Notes under the pieces: model-generated
What the model was told of the DNA's origin: nothing
Database searches by the model: none
Seen by the model: only the letters and a program-made list of their open reading frames with translations
Made by a program: the position numbers and the translations under genes
From: Saccharina japonica
Taxonomy: Eukaryota > Sar > Phaeophyceae > Laminariales > Laminariaceae
NCBI GenBank assembly: GCA_008828725.1
Contig: MEHQ01000463.1
Location: forward strand, 458,866 to 522,865
Length of the DNA: 64,000 nt
Direction: 5' to 3'
In this document: positions 48,718 through 59,400 of the stretch, piece after piece
Position numbering within the stretch: position 1 is the first letter of the stretch
How the letters are laid out: the number at the start of each line of letters is the position of its first letter

Positions 48718-51121
48718 TTGTTTTCGATGAGCTCCTCTGACGATGAGGTTTCTCCTTCGGACATGCAAGCATCCGTCGTATCCCACGAGCCTTGCCCAGA
48801 CGCGGTAGTGGTCGCAGCTCCATTAGGGACCGGCTGCGACAACAGTAGCGATGATAGCTTCGTCGCACCTGCAGAAGCACCACGCCTTCTGACAGGTCGT
48901 AGCCCTGACTTGCTCGACCACCTGACCGAAATTCGAGACGTAACTCGCAAATTTCGCCTGGTAGACAGCTCTCAAAGCTTTCCAGCACTTGAACCGTTCT
49001 CCCCCGATAGCGACCACGCTGCTGCCCCGCCGCTCGAACCCGGCCAGACCCTTGCCGCAGCCCCGTGTGCTGCAGTCTTGCCAGCCTCTTGCGCTGGCGT
49101 AGCCTCTGTCTCTCGCACTACTGTATCACGCACCGACGTAGCATCCGACTTGGACAGTACCCTGTGTCAGCTCGCCTCAACATCTGATCTTTTAAGGTTG
49201 ACCCGCCCTAAAGCAGCTGGTAGCAGTCTGACTTTTTCCGCCGCGGATACTCTTTTGCTTCCTGCTGCCGCTGCAAGCTCCCTAGACATGCTGACCCCTT
49301 CCACACGTGAGCCTCCCACCGCTCACCTGTCGAATGTCTCCCCGACACCTCGGCCTGATCTGCAACATGTTGCAGCTCTCGCCGTCGAAGTCCCTCTTAG
49401 GGCACCGATCGCGCCTCCCCGCGAGATCGATGCCGTGTTGGTGCGAGCTGGACAGCCGCGACTAACTATCGAAACTTCACCTCATGCACCTGCCCGCCCC
49501 CCCCGAAACCAAGAATTCGGCGATGCGGCCGTGCCGTTTTCCAGCTCGCTCGATAGCCTCTCGCCCGTCTCTGCCCTAGGGGCTTTGACTGTCGACGCTA
49601 CCGCTGCGAGCTAGAGCGACAGCAGTCACACCCCACCGATGTTGGTTCTCGAACCCTCGTCAGTGGCGGCCACTGCTGTCATCGTGGCGACTGCAACTCG
49701 CCACGCCTCCCCGACAAGGACCGGTTAGACTTCACCAGGTCGGGAAAATCGTATGAATTTTCCTGAAACCTGTGACGAGCTGACCCCTCCCCGGACCTCG
49801 ACTGCAGCAGCCTCGAGACCTCCACCAGAGGTATCTCAAGAGCGGCTGCTCAGCTCGCCTGCCCAGGTGGCCTGCCTATCAGGCACGGGCACCACAGCAG
49901 CACCTGCTCCACGTGCATCCCAGGTGCACGCAGCAGCGACGAGTACGAGTACTCACCCTATTCGTACAGCAGTACTTTCGATGGCCACTCGCGACCCCTC
50001 GCTCGCGAATGACGCCCTCAAAGACGTACCTCCGCCACCAGGCGGGTCCTCTGCCTCTGAGATTATTCTCTCCGGTCCACAAGCATTTTCACCTACCAGC
50101 AATCAACCTTTGGTAGGTGCACCGCCCCTTCTCTCGCAGCGCGACCTGCGTAGCATTACGCGTGAGGCTCGAGCTCGAGCTCGCCGTTTTACGCATACTG
50201 ACAGCCGCGATGCACCCCAAGACCCCCCTGCGTTGTTCGCATTTTCCTTCTCAGAACAATCAACAGTGGCTCCTTCACTTGAAATAAGTGACGGACGACC
50301 ATCAGGCGAACTTACACTTGCTATTAGTGTAGACCAGACATCCCGCACTTTTTCACTTGACTATAGTGCCGATTCCGCTTCGACCTCGATCACTGATTGC
50401 GTCCCTCCACGCCCTTCCCCCCCCCCGGTGTCGCCCGCGCCTTCACCCTCGCGCTCCTGCCTGTCGGATGCTCTTTCATCTCCCCTCTTCTCCCAGATGG
50501 CTACCTCTGCACCGCACCACCCCATGGACGACCTCGTAGATTTCGAGGGCTCAGGCGATGACGCTCCGGAGGAGCCCCGGGACGGGACCCTCCACCCCTC
50601 CTGGCTCGACAGCGGCAGGGGCCTCGGCGGAAGCAGCGTCCACGCCTTCCCTTCCCCCGACCCCTGATGTATACTCGGCGGCCATCTCCTCCGCCCAATG
50701 GGCGGAAATGTCCACGACGCTACGAGCGGGGATGATCGCCACCGCTCCCCTTACCGTCCAGCGCGTACACTCGTTGGACGAGGCTGCCCTGGCCAAACAA
50801 GTGCAGCTGGAAGATGAGGCCACCGCTGAGGCCCTCAAGACCGCCAAGGACCGCCACCTCCGCAACAAAGAAAAGATGGCGGCGATCACGGAGAAGCAGC
50901 GCAAGCTGCATCAACAGCTGGAGGAAGCCTCCAAGCACTTGGAGAAGGCGGTCTCCGACACTGAGTCCACCCACCGGGCCGTGGCCGACGCCGAGCTCGG
51001 AAGCTGCAAGCCAGCCGACGCAGATCGGAAAAAACCGCGGTCCAGAACGCACGCCATCCCCGGACCGGGCCTCTCCTACTCCCCCCCCCCGCCCCCTTCC
51101 CAAGGACCTTCCGCAACGTAG
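48718..51121 (+). CDS. Gypsy gag-leader region (fossil part)
   Basis: The reading starts with an acidic Ser/Asp-rich stretch (MSSSDDEVSPSDMQASVVSH) found in all three copies of this family in the window. Pro/Ser/Ala-rich sequence follows, then near 50760-51010 a heptad-rich segment (KMAAITEKQRKLHQQLEEAS) likely to form a coiled coil. No known domain beyond that. It is broken or divided into several frames; treated as fossil. Its role may be in capsid assembly, as for other gag leaders, but this is inference. Confidence 0.6.
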
Positions 51122-51153
51122 TTTTCCCTCCGTCGACCAACCACGACCCGCAA

Positions 51154-53433
51154 GTGGTCGACGCAACGTTTATGGATGTAGTCATCAACGATTTCATCCG
51201 CCACTCTCAGCCGGACCTCGGGAGGCCCACTCGTAACGCCATCAACACCGCTGCTCAGGCTCTCATGGATACTTTCATGCAGTTCAAGGGCGCCTCCCTC
51301 CGCCTGGTCTTCAAGCACATCGACACCGCTCCGTCGTCCCCGGTCCTCACATCGGCAGCGCATTCCCTGGTCGCCATACTGCGGAGAGTGCATCTGGCGG
51401 CGGGGCCCCGGATCGAGTGGCCGGACCGATCCCGCTTCACCACGGCGGCCTCCTCGCCACGCCGGCAATCCGCCACTTCTTCTCCCCGCCACGGCCGTCG
51501 CGACGGCGGCCGGCAGGGGCGAACCGACGGTGGCCGCCAGGGGCGGTCGGACGGCAACGCCAGCTCTGGCCGGAACTCCCGGGGCGGCGGACAAAAAAAC
51601 CGCCGGAACGACAGCAGCAACGGCTCCCCTCGTCCGGCGAAGGGAGCAACGAAGAAGGAGCCGGACGACTCGGACGACGTGGAGGCTTTGAAGACACCGA
51701 GGCGAGTTACTCCTTCACTCGTAGATGTATCATCGAGTGATGCCTTGCACTTGCTTTCTCGTAGCGTAGCCGCTACCACTGCTGCCCTCCCCCTGTCCTC
51801 AGCGACAGCCCATGCACGGCAAGCTAGAATTGACGAGGTAGCTGCTGCCGTTGATGACGCGTACGTCAAGAGTGTCCAACGACACTATGTCACGATTGAT
51901 CTCCGTAAGGTCGACCGTGTCACCCCCCTCCCTCTTAGCTCGACAGCTACCCAAGCGGGTGGGACACAACAACTATCACGGAGCATTAAGCGAGCTCTGG
52001 CGGACATTTTAGTTTTAAGCGATGAACGATGTGTCAAATTACTTGATGCTGATGACTGGATCCGCGGTTGGGAAAGGCCCCTTCAAAAGGTCGTTATGAG
52101 AGCCATCGTCGCTGACCGTCCTTCTTCCGCCGACCTCACCGCCGTGTTCGACGATTTTTTTTCGCAGGTGAACCGGAGCTTGGATGCCCACGCCCGCGGG
52201 CCTGAGGCTTTTGACCAGCTCCTTCGCCTCATCCACAGCCACTTTGACCATGGAGACGGAACTGCTGCGTTCCAGAGGCTACAGACTTTTGGTGTAGCCA
52301 ACGGTACCCCCTTTTCTGATTTTTTTCGGTCTTTCAGAGTGGTCGTATCTAGCGTCACAGGCTCGGAGCATGTACTTGCTCCCAGCGTGTCGACTGTTTT
52401 GGAACTGGTTCGCCGTAGCGTAATGAACCAGTACCCCGGGCTCATGCCCACGCTTTTTCCGGGTGTTTTGGCCACTGCGCCCACCCCTTTTGTTTCGATT
52501 GATGCCATGTGGTTGTCTTTTCAAACCATGGCGACGAATAGAACTCCCGCTATAAGCGGAGAAAATTATTTTTCCTTGCCCCCTCTGGCGGGCCTTTCTT
52601 TGCAACAGCATGCAGGCAGTCGCTCTCAGAGTAGATCTGCCGCCCCGTCGTCCCGTTCGGGACACATGGGTTCCTCGCACAACCCTGTTGTGATGAGCGT
52701 CGCTCATGCCGACCATTATGAGTCTGATCCTTTTTCTCACACGTACAATCATTGGCCTGCTGACTCTGCTGACTGGGACACTGTGTTCCAAGTCTCCGCA
52801 TCTTTTAATAATAAGGACCCCCCCTTATGGACTACTCTTACGTCTCCCGAGGCTCGCACGCGTGCTTTTCGTGACAACAGAGGGCTCTGCCTGAACTGCC
52901 ATGGTACAGACCACTCTCTGAAATTCTGCTCGCTACCTTTCGCTAACCGTAGTGGCTGCCTTAACCCCCAGCTTGGTACACTCGGCGACAAGGGTGCCGC
53001 TTACCGTCGATGGCAGCAGCGAATGCGCTCCCACCGTAGCCGTAACCACTCTGTAGGCGGCGAAAACACACGCTCGTCGTCTACTTCTGATCGCCGTAGA
53101 AATTCCTCGCGACACCAGGACAACAACCGCTCTCGCAACAGTAACGGAGGCAACACACACGCGCCTCCGCGAAACAACTGGAATAACAACGGACCAGGTA
53201 ACTCCTACCAAAACCCGCCTAACTCCGGCAACAACGCGCCCCTCCAGCTCGGACAAGATGCTCGAAACACTGCTTCCGCGCCTCAGTCTCTCACGGTGTA
53301 CCAGCCAAACCAAGGGACTCCTCCGGCCCCCGCCTTGGCCGCTGGAACTCCCGGTATTCGCTACGGTGCCTCGCACAATTCGGACAATAACAATCCGAAC
53401 GCTCGCCACCCGGGGACGTTCCGCTCCGGATGA
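51154..53433 (+). CDS. Gypsy gag with CCHC zinc knuckle
   Basis: A 759-codon frame. The N-terminal third has a basic Arg/Gly-rich stretch; the middle (about residues 260-480) has the helical look of a gypsy capsid. A CCHC knuckle, CLNCHGTDHSLKFC, near residues 579-593 is the nucleic-acid-binding motif of nucleocapsid. An Asn/Arg/Gln-rich tail follows. It lies in the same frame as pol, which follows closely, an arrangement that some retroelements express by read-through. It looks whole. Confidence 0.8.
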   Translation: MVDATFMDVVINDFIRHSQPDLGRPTRNAINTAAQALMDTFMQFKGASLRLVFKHIDTAPSSPVLTSAAHSLVAILRRVHLAAGPRIEWPDRSRFTTAASSPRRQSATSSPRHGRRDGGRQGRTDGGRQGRSDGNASSGRNSRGGGQKNRRNDSSNGSPRPAKGATKKEPDDSDDVEALKTPRRVTPSLVDVSSSDALHLLSRSVAATTAALPLSSATAHARQARIDEVAAAVDDAYVKSVQRHYVTIDLRKVDRVTPLPLSSTATQAGGTQQLSRSIKRALADILVLSDERCVKLLDADDWIRGWERPLQKVVMRAIVADRPSSADLTAVFDDFFSQVNRSLDAHARGPEAFDQLLRLIHSHFDHGDGTAAFQRLQTFGVANGTPFSDFFRSFRVVVSSVTGSEHVLAPSVSTVLELVRRSVMNQYPGLMPTLFPGVLATAPTPFVSIDAMWLSFQTMATNRTPAISGENYFSLPPLAGLSLQQHAGSRSQSRSAAPSSRSGHMGSSHNPVVMSVAHADHYESDPFSHTYNHWPADSADWDTVFQVSASFNNKDPPLWTTLTSPEARTRAFRDNRGLCLNCHGTDHSLKFCSLPFANRSGCLNPQLGTLGDKGAAYRRWQQRMRSHRSRNHSVGGENTRSSSTSDRRRNSSRHQDNNRSRNSNGGNTHAPPRNNWNNNGPGNSYQNPPNSGNNAPLQLGQDARNTASAPQSLTVYQPNQGTPPAPALAAGTPGIRYGASHNSDNNNPNARHPGTFRSG

Positions 53434-53481
53434 CCGCTCGATGGCGGTGCCCCCCAACTCCCTGTTCCGCCTGTAGCACCC

Positions 53482-56400
53482 TTGGAAGTCAAAACTCGAA
53501 ACACAATGAACGGCCGATTCCCCCCTTCATCTACTCGTGTTTTAAAGCAGGGTCAGGGCGCGTATGACGCTGCCCCCCCTCCCGACAACGATAACATTCG
53601 TAACGCCTCATTACCCCCCCCTATCGGGATCTTGCCGCACAGTCAGGGCGCGCATAGCGCTGCCCCCCCCCGCGATAACGATAAAAATCGTACCGCCCCA
53701 TTACCCCCCCCTATCGGGATTTTGCCTCACGGTCAGGGCGCGCATAGCGCTGCCCCCCCCCGCGAAAACGACAAAAATCGTAACGCCTCATTATCCCCCC
53801 CTATCGGGACTTTACCGCTAGGTCAGGGCGCGTGTAACGCTGCCCCCCCCAGCGACGACGACAATAATATTGCTCGTTCGCCTGCGTCTCCTACTACTCC
53901 ACCGCAAGCTTCTGCCGCAAACGGGTTTTGCTCCCCGGATGCGACGGTCGCCTTGAGGTGCGGGAACCGGAGTCCCCGATGTACGAGTACCATAGCGAAG
54001 CTCCGCTCTACGTCTGCAAGCAAGACCGGTCGGAACCTACCGCTCGGCGCTATTAACGAAGAACGTCTCGATTTTGCTCATCCCGATGCCCTTTCAGAAC
54101 AGCGTATAGCCACGGTTCCTCCCTCTGCCTCTGGTTTCACACCGGCGGCCCGAGAACCGGTAGGAAAAATATTTCCACCACAGGGTTCAACCGCAGCTAC
54201 ACCCTCCGCGCATAACCGCGACCCCTTTGTTCCGGCGGAGGCGAGACGAGGCGTACTGAACGACCAGACCCCACCCGCCCCCCCGACAGTGTTGACAACA
54301 CCTTTTTCTGTGGACCCACTCAAATTGCCCCCCGTACAGACGGAGGAAGACTCGCTGACCTTGTCAAGAAAGTTCGGTCGGGAGCCCCCTGCCTCCCCCC
54401 ATAATAATTTGGGACAGGCAGCGACGACCCAACTAAGCGAATGCGTCCCCACCTCGGGCCCCCAAATAGGGACCCCTGAGGGACAAGTAGCCCGCGGGGT
54501 ATCGCCAACAAATGACGACCCCTCGCGCTATCTGGGTAGCGTGAAAACGCCCCCCCCCCTGGATCACGCCGCGCCTACCGCCGCCGCGTTTGATCCCACC
54601 CAGGAATATTGCACCCCTACTATCGTGTTTTTCTGGCAACCTCCCTCTTGCTTCTCGCAATGGACCCCTTCCAGGTTTACCGTAGACGGTACTTCTTATT
54701 TGTGCGCGGAACAATTCTTCGCTGCAGAAAAAAGCCGCCTATTTGGCGACCTCCTCGCGCTTCAAAAAATTATGCGAGTGTCCGATCCAAAGCTACACAA
54801 ACAGTACGGACGCGAAGTGCTCAATTTTGATGCCGCCGTGTGGGAACACGAGCGCGAAAATATTGTGCTCGTCGGTTCCTACGAAAAATTCGCCCAAAAT
54901 CCCGCCATGCAACAGCATCTGCTGGGAACTGGCGACCGGCTGCTCGCAGAAGCAAGCCCTTATGATCCCATCTGGGGGATAGGCCATAGAGCGGATGACA
55001 CCAACGCCCTAAGCCCCTCCACATGGCGCGGCCTCAACCTGTTGGGAAAATCCCTGCAGCTTGTGCGCCAGCACCTACGTGACCGCACGCCACCGCCTGT
55101 TCGCCGTCACTCTACACCCCCCTCGCGCGGCATATCGCCCCCGCAAGGTCAGGACTTCATTTTTGAGGTGGACCCCACCTCCCAGCAGCGTCTTCCGACC
55201 TGTAACACGGCCACCGCTCCCTCTGGTTATTCAACCCCCGAGCTGAATGTGCCATCGGACCACGGTGGCGACATTTTCTCTGTCACACCCACAGTAGGCG
55301 ACACTGCTCCGGTCATTCAAACTCTCGCAGAGCAGGGACCTTGCTTGGTTTCTGGGTTGGTCACCATGGACCACTCCTCTTTCACCACAAAAATCAAGGT
55401 CCACAGCGGCCACGCTTCCACAAAATTTGGATGCGTCGCCCTCTTGGACACAGGCTCCCCCCAGACGTTCCTCACTCGTACCGCCTGGGAGCACATGGTG
55501 CGTTCCGGTGCAGCCTCAACCATCTGCGAGACACAAACCCCCCCACGATCGTGGGGCGGTTTCGGAAAGTCCCCCCCTCTGCAAACTTCCGCCACTGTTC
55601 GCCTGAGCGTCCAGTTCCTGCATGAGGACGAACCTACCGCATCGCTCGCGGTCTGGGCTTATATAGTCCCCCCCGAGGCCATGCAGCACGACGTCCTCCT
55701 TGGCCGCGACAGCTGGATGCGGTTCGGAGAACGCTCTTACCGCACCTTGCCCCCGCGCCCACGCGATAATCGCGTTTTCGGTGAGCTCACTTTATCTCAC
55801 CAAACCTCCACCGGCGCCGTCGCTTTGGTCTCCGACTTCTCGGCCCCAGCCGGTGGCTACCACCTCCTTTACGCCGGTAACGACGGCATATCGCTCTCAC
55901 GCGACCACCAGCTCGTCCAAGTTTCCCTGGTTCGCAACAATGGAGCGCCAGCCCTATCAGGCAGCTACCTTGTGGAGATGCTACCTGGTTCCCCCGGTTT
56001 TTCCGTTGACGAACACCTCGTTGAAAACGGCCTTCAACACATCCCGTTAGCCGGAACAGTGGAGCTCGAACCTGGCGATCTGCTAGGTACCTCCCCCTGC
56101 CCGCTTCTTCGCGTGCCTGTCGCCTCGGTTTTACACCATGACGACAGTGCCTCGACCCTGCGCCCCATCACCCCCGACGGGCCTCACATGGCTGTCCCGG
56201 GTCCTGTCACGCCACCTTCGGCCGGTATTTTTACCCCGCCGACCTGTGCTGACCCCTTCGTCCATCATTTGCACGAAAACCCTCCTCGCGGCGGGCCCGA
56301 GCCACCTACGCCTACAACGGCCGACCTCGAGCCCCCCCCCTCCTTGCTAGCGCGGTTAACCGCCGAACAACGAGTCAGTTTTCTTCAGGTATGGTACAAA

Positions 56401-59400
56401 CTACCAGCACACCTCCGAGAAATCTCATTCGATTTCCACGGCCCAGGCTGGGACCCTAACGTCATAACCCAGCTGGGAGACGCCCTTATCGAGTTTGCAG
56501 ATGTCTTTTCCACGTCATCTACCGACTTCGGCTCGTGCTCCCTCCTGCCGTTCGAGATCACGGTCCCCCCTGACTCTCCTCCGGTGACCTCTCGCCCCTA
56601 CCGCGTTAATCCTATAGTGGCCAAACAAATGGACGCTATTTTGGATGAATATCTTGCGGCGGGCCTCATCCAGCATTCTACCTCGCCTTACGCGAGCCCT
56701 GTGGTCATCATACCCAAGAAATCGGGCGGGATTCGACTCACGATCAACTATAAGAAGCTGAATAATATCAGCATCCTTGGTCAGCTCCCCATCCCCCGCG
56801 TCGACGAAGTCTTGGACAAATTGGGCAGCGGCCGAATATTCTCGCTCTTTGACCTGGTCTCTTCGTTCCATCAGATCACGATCCACAAAGACACGATCCC
56901 CCTCACGGCGTTCTGCACGCCCACACGGCTTTTCGAGTGGCTCGTCATGCCACAAGGGAGCAGCGCAGCACCTGGGTGGTTCGTCAAGGTCATCAACGAG
57001 GTCATCAAAGGCCTAGCCAACGTGGCCGCCTACCTCGATGACGTAATCGTTTTCGACCCAGACCCAGCTGCCCATGTCCTTAACATCATGGAGCTTTTCA
57101 AGCGACTGAGAAAGCACAATCTCAAGCTCTCACCTTCGAAAGCGAAGATCGGTGCCACCGACGCAGATTTCCTCGGCCACACGATCTCGCCCGAGGGCAT
57201 TCGGCCGAACGCCTCCAAAGTCGCCGCCCTCATGAGCATGCCGATGCCCAAGGACCTCAAACAGCTACGGTCCCTCCTCGGTGGTCTGTCCTACTACAGA
57301 AAATTTCTGCCAGAGATGGCAAAAAGAATTCGACCCATCACCTCCCTCTTGAAGCAAGGGGTAAAATTCGTTTTCACATCTGACATGGAAACCATCGTGC
57401 GGAAACTTCTCGAAGAACTCTCGGCACCCCCGGTTTTGGTCTACCCCGACTGGAAAGCGGTCGCCGACAACTCCCGCCCTTTCCTCCTCTACTGCGATGC
57501 AAGCGTCGACGGTTTTGGAGCCACACTCGAACAGAAACAAGAAGACGATTCCATCCGCCCTATTGTCTTCATCAGCCGCGCTACCCTCGAGTCCGAGCGA
57601 CACTGGACCCCGCTCGATCTCGAGGCTGGTAGTATCGTCTGGAGCATCAAGCGCCTACGTGGTTATTTGTGGGGTACTACTTTCCGCATTTTTTCGGACC
57701 ACAAGGCGCTCGAAAGCCTCGCCAAAGTCGCTGAACACAACCCCCGAGTACAGCGATGGTTCGAATTTCTCACGGCGTATCGCTATACTTTAGAGTACCG
57801 CAAAGGCACCGCCAACGGTAACGCAGACTTCCTGTCTCGCTTGCCGCTACCTGCGTCCGAAGATGACCGCAACGGGCGTAGCCGCCTGACACCGTCCGAC
57901 GAAGAACGCATCTTTCTCATAAGCTCTGGAGACCTGTCTCTTAACGGCCCCCCGACCTTGAGTCTAGGCTTGGGTGGGCTCGCGCCCTCCAGCCAAAGCA
58001 TCGGTTTGGGTGGGCTCCCACTCTCCAGCACCGATTTTCGCGATTTTCGCGAACACGGGCCACGAATGAGGATTGACGACCTCGATGCTCCGAATGGAGA
58101 ATTCGTCGCTCGTGCACTTACCACCGTCTTCCCACGAGGTCCCTGTCGGACCCTCTCTTCCAGCACTCACACGACCAACAACCTCTTTAATTCGGTGTTT
58201 GTCGTGCCCGCTGTACCCCCCACGGCTCTCGCCGGCGTCGGTCAGAACATAGTTTCCCCAGCGCCCGCTCAGCCTCATGCCCCAACTTTAGGCACTACGG
58301 AGTCGACGATAACTTCCTCCGCCCTCGCTTCTCAAAGCGATTCGGTTGGCGTGGGTGATGACATTGTCCCACCCTCGACCCCCAACCCTCCGCCATTTTT
58401 TTTCGGCGACGCCGGGGACCTCGGTTCTCAGGCATCCCCTTCTCAGCTTCAGGAAGCCTCGCGAAGAGCAAAAGCCACCCGGACTCTTAGCCCGGTAGTG
58501 CCCCTGGCTCCACCTCAGCTCCCTTCAACTCCTCAGGCTCGCCCGCCTTCCCTCGTTCCGTCGGAACTCATCTCGACAAGAACGCGCCGGCGCCAAGCCG
58601 CCGCCACTGGATCTCCTAAGCCTCCAGTCAACTACGGTTTCGACCCCCCGGCCCCCGTGTTGCCACCAGCTGCAAAACCAGCAGCTACCGCGCGACGCCC
58701 CCGTAGGCCACAAGCGCCCCCCCCCCCCATCGGGAGGCCCACTACCCCCCCTCACCCGGCTCCCGTGGTGACCGCCCCGCCGGCCACCACCGTACAGCCT
58801 TCCCCACAGCCACTAGGCGTGCAGAACTCGAACCCCGCCCCCCCAACTCCCCTCCCCGAGGTACCATCCCCGGCGGAGCTGGAGTTTCGGAACTCTGTTG
58901 AACAGTACTCCCACTCGGATTGGGCGCGAGAGCAACGCTCCGAACCTGCCTGTGATGCAGCCATTCGGTATATCCTCCTCGGGAGCCCTTCCGTGCTTCC
59001 CGACGACTTTCTCCTTCACCTCCCGTCCCCCAAACGGCCCTCTCTGTCGGAAATACGCACTTTAGCTGACAAAGGACGCCTCCACACGGACGACGATGGG
59101 ACCCTTCTGTTGGTACGGAAACCAACTCCTGCCCCGGCAACCGGTTCCAGCGCGCCCTCCGGGCGCGCCGCTCGCCTACTCAACGACGAGCCGACGCGAA
59201 TTTACGTACCGCTTCTCATGCGGCCGTGGATTATGCAAGCCTGCCACGCCAAAGCGTCCTGCCACCTTGGAGTTTCCCGTACACTTTCCATGCTAGAGCG
59301 CTTTTACTGGTGGATCGGCATGAACGTGAGCACACGATGGTGGCTTCGGCACTGTCTTCAGTGTCAAGCTCGCAAGTCGTCCAGACAAACAGTTCGATGG

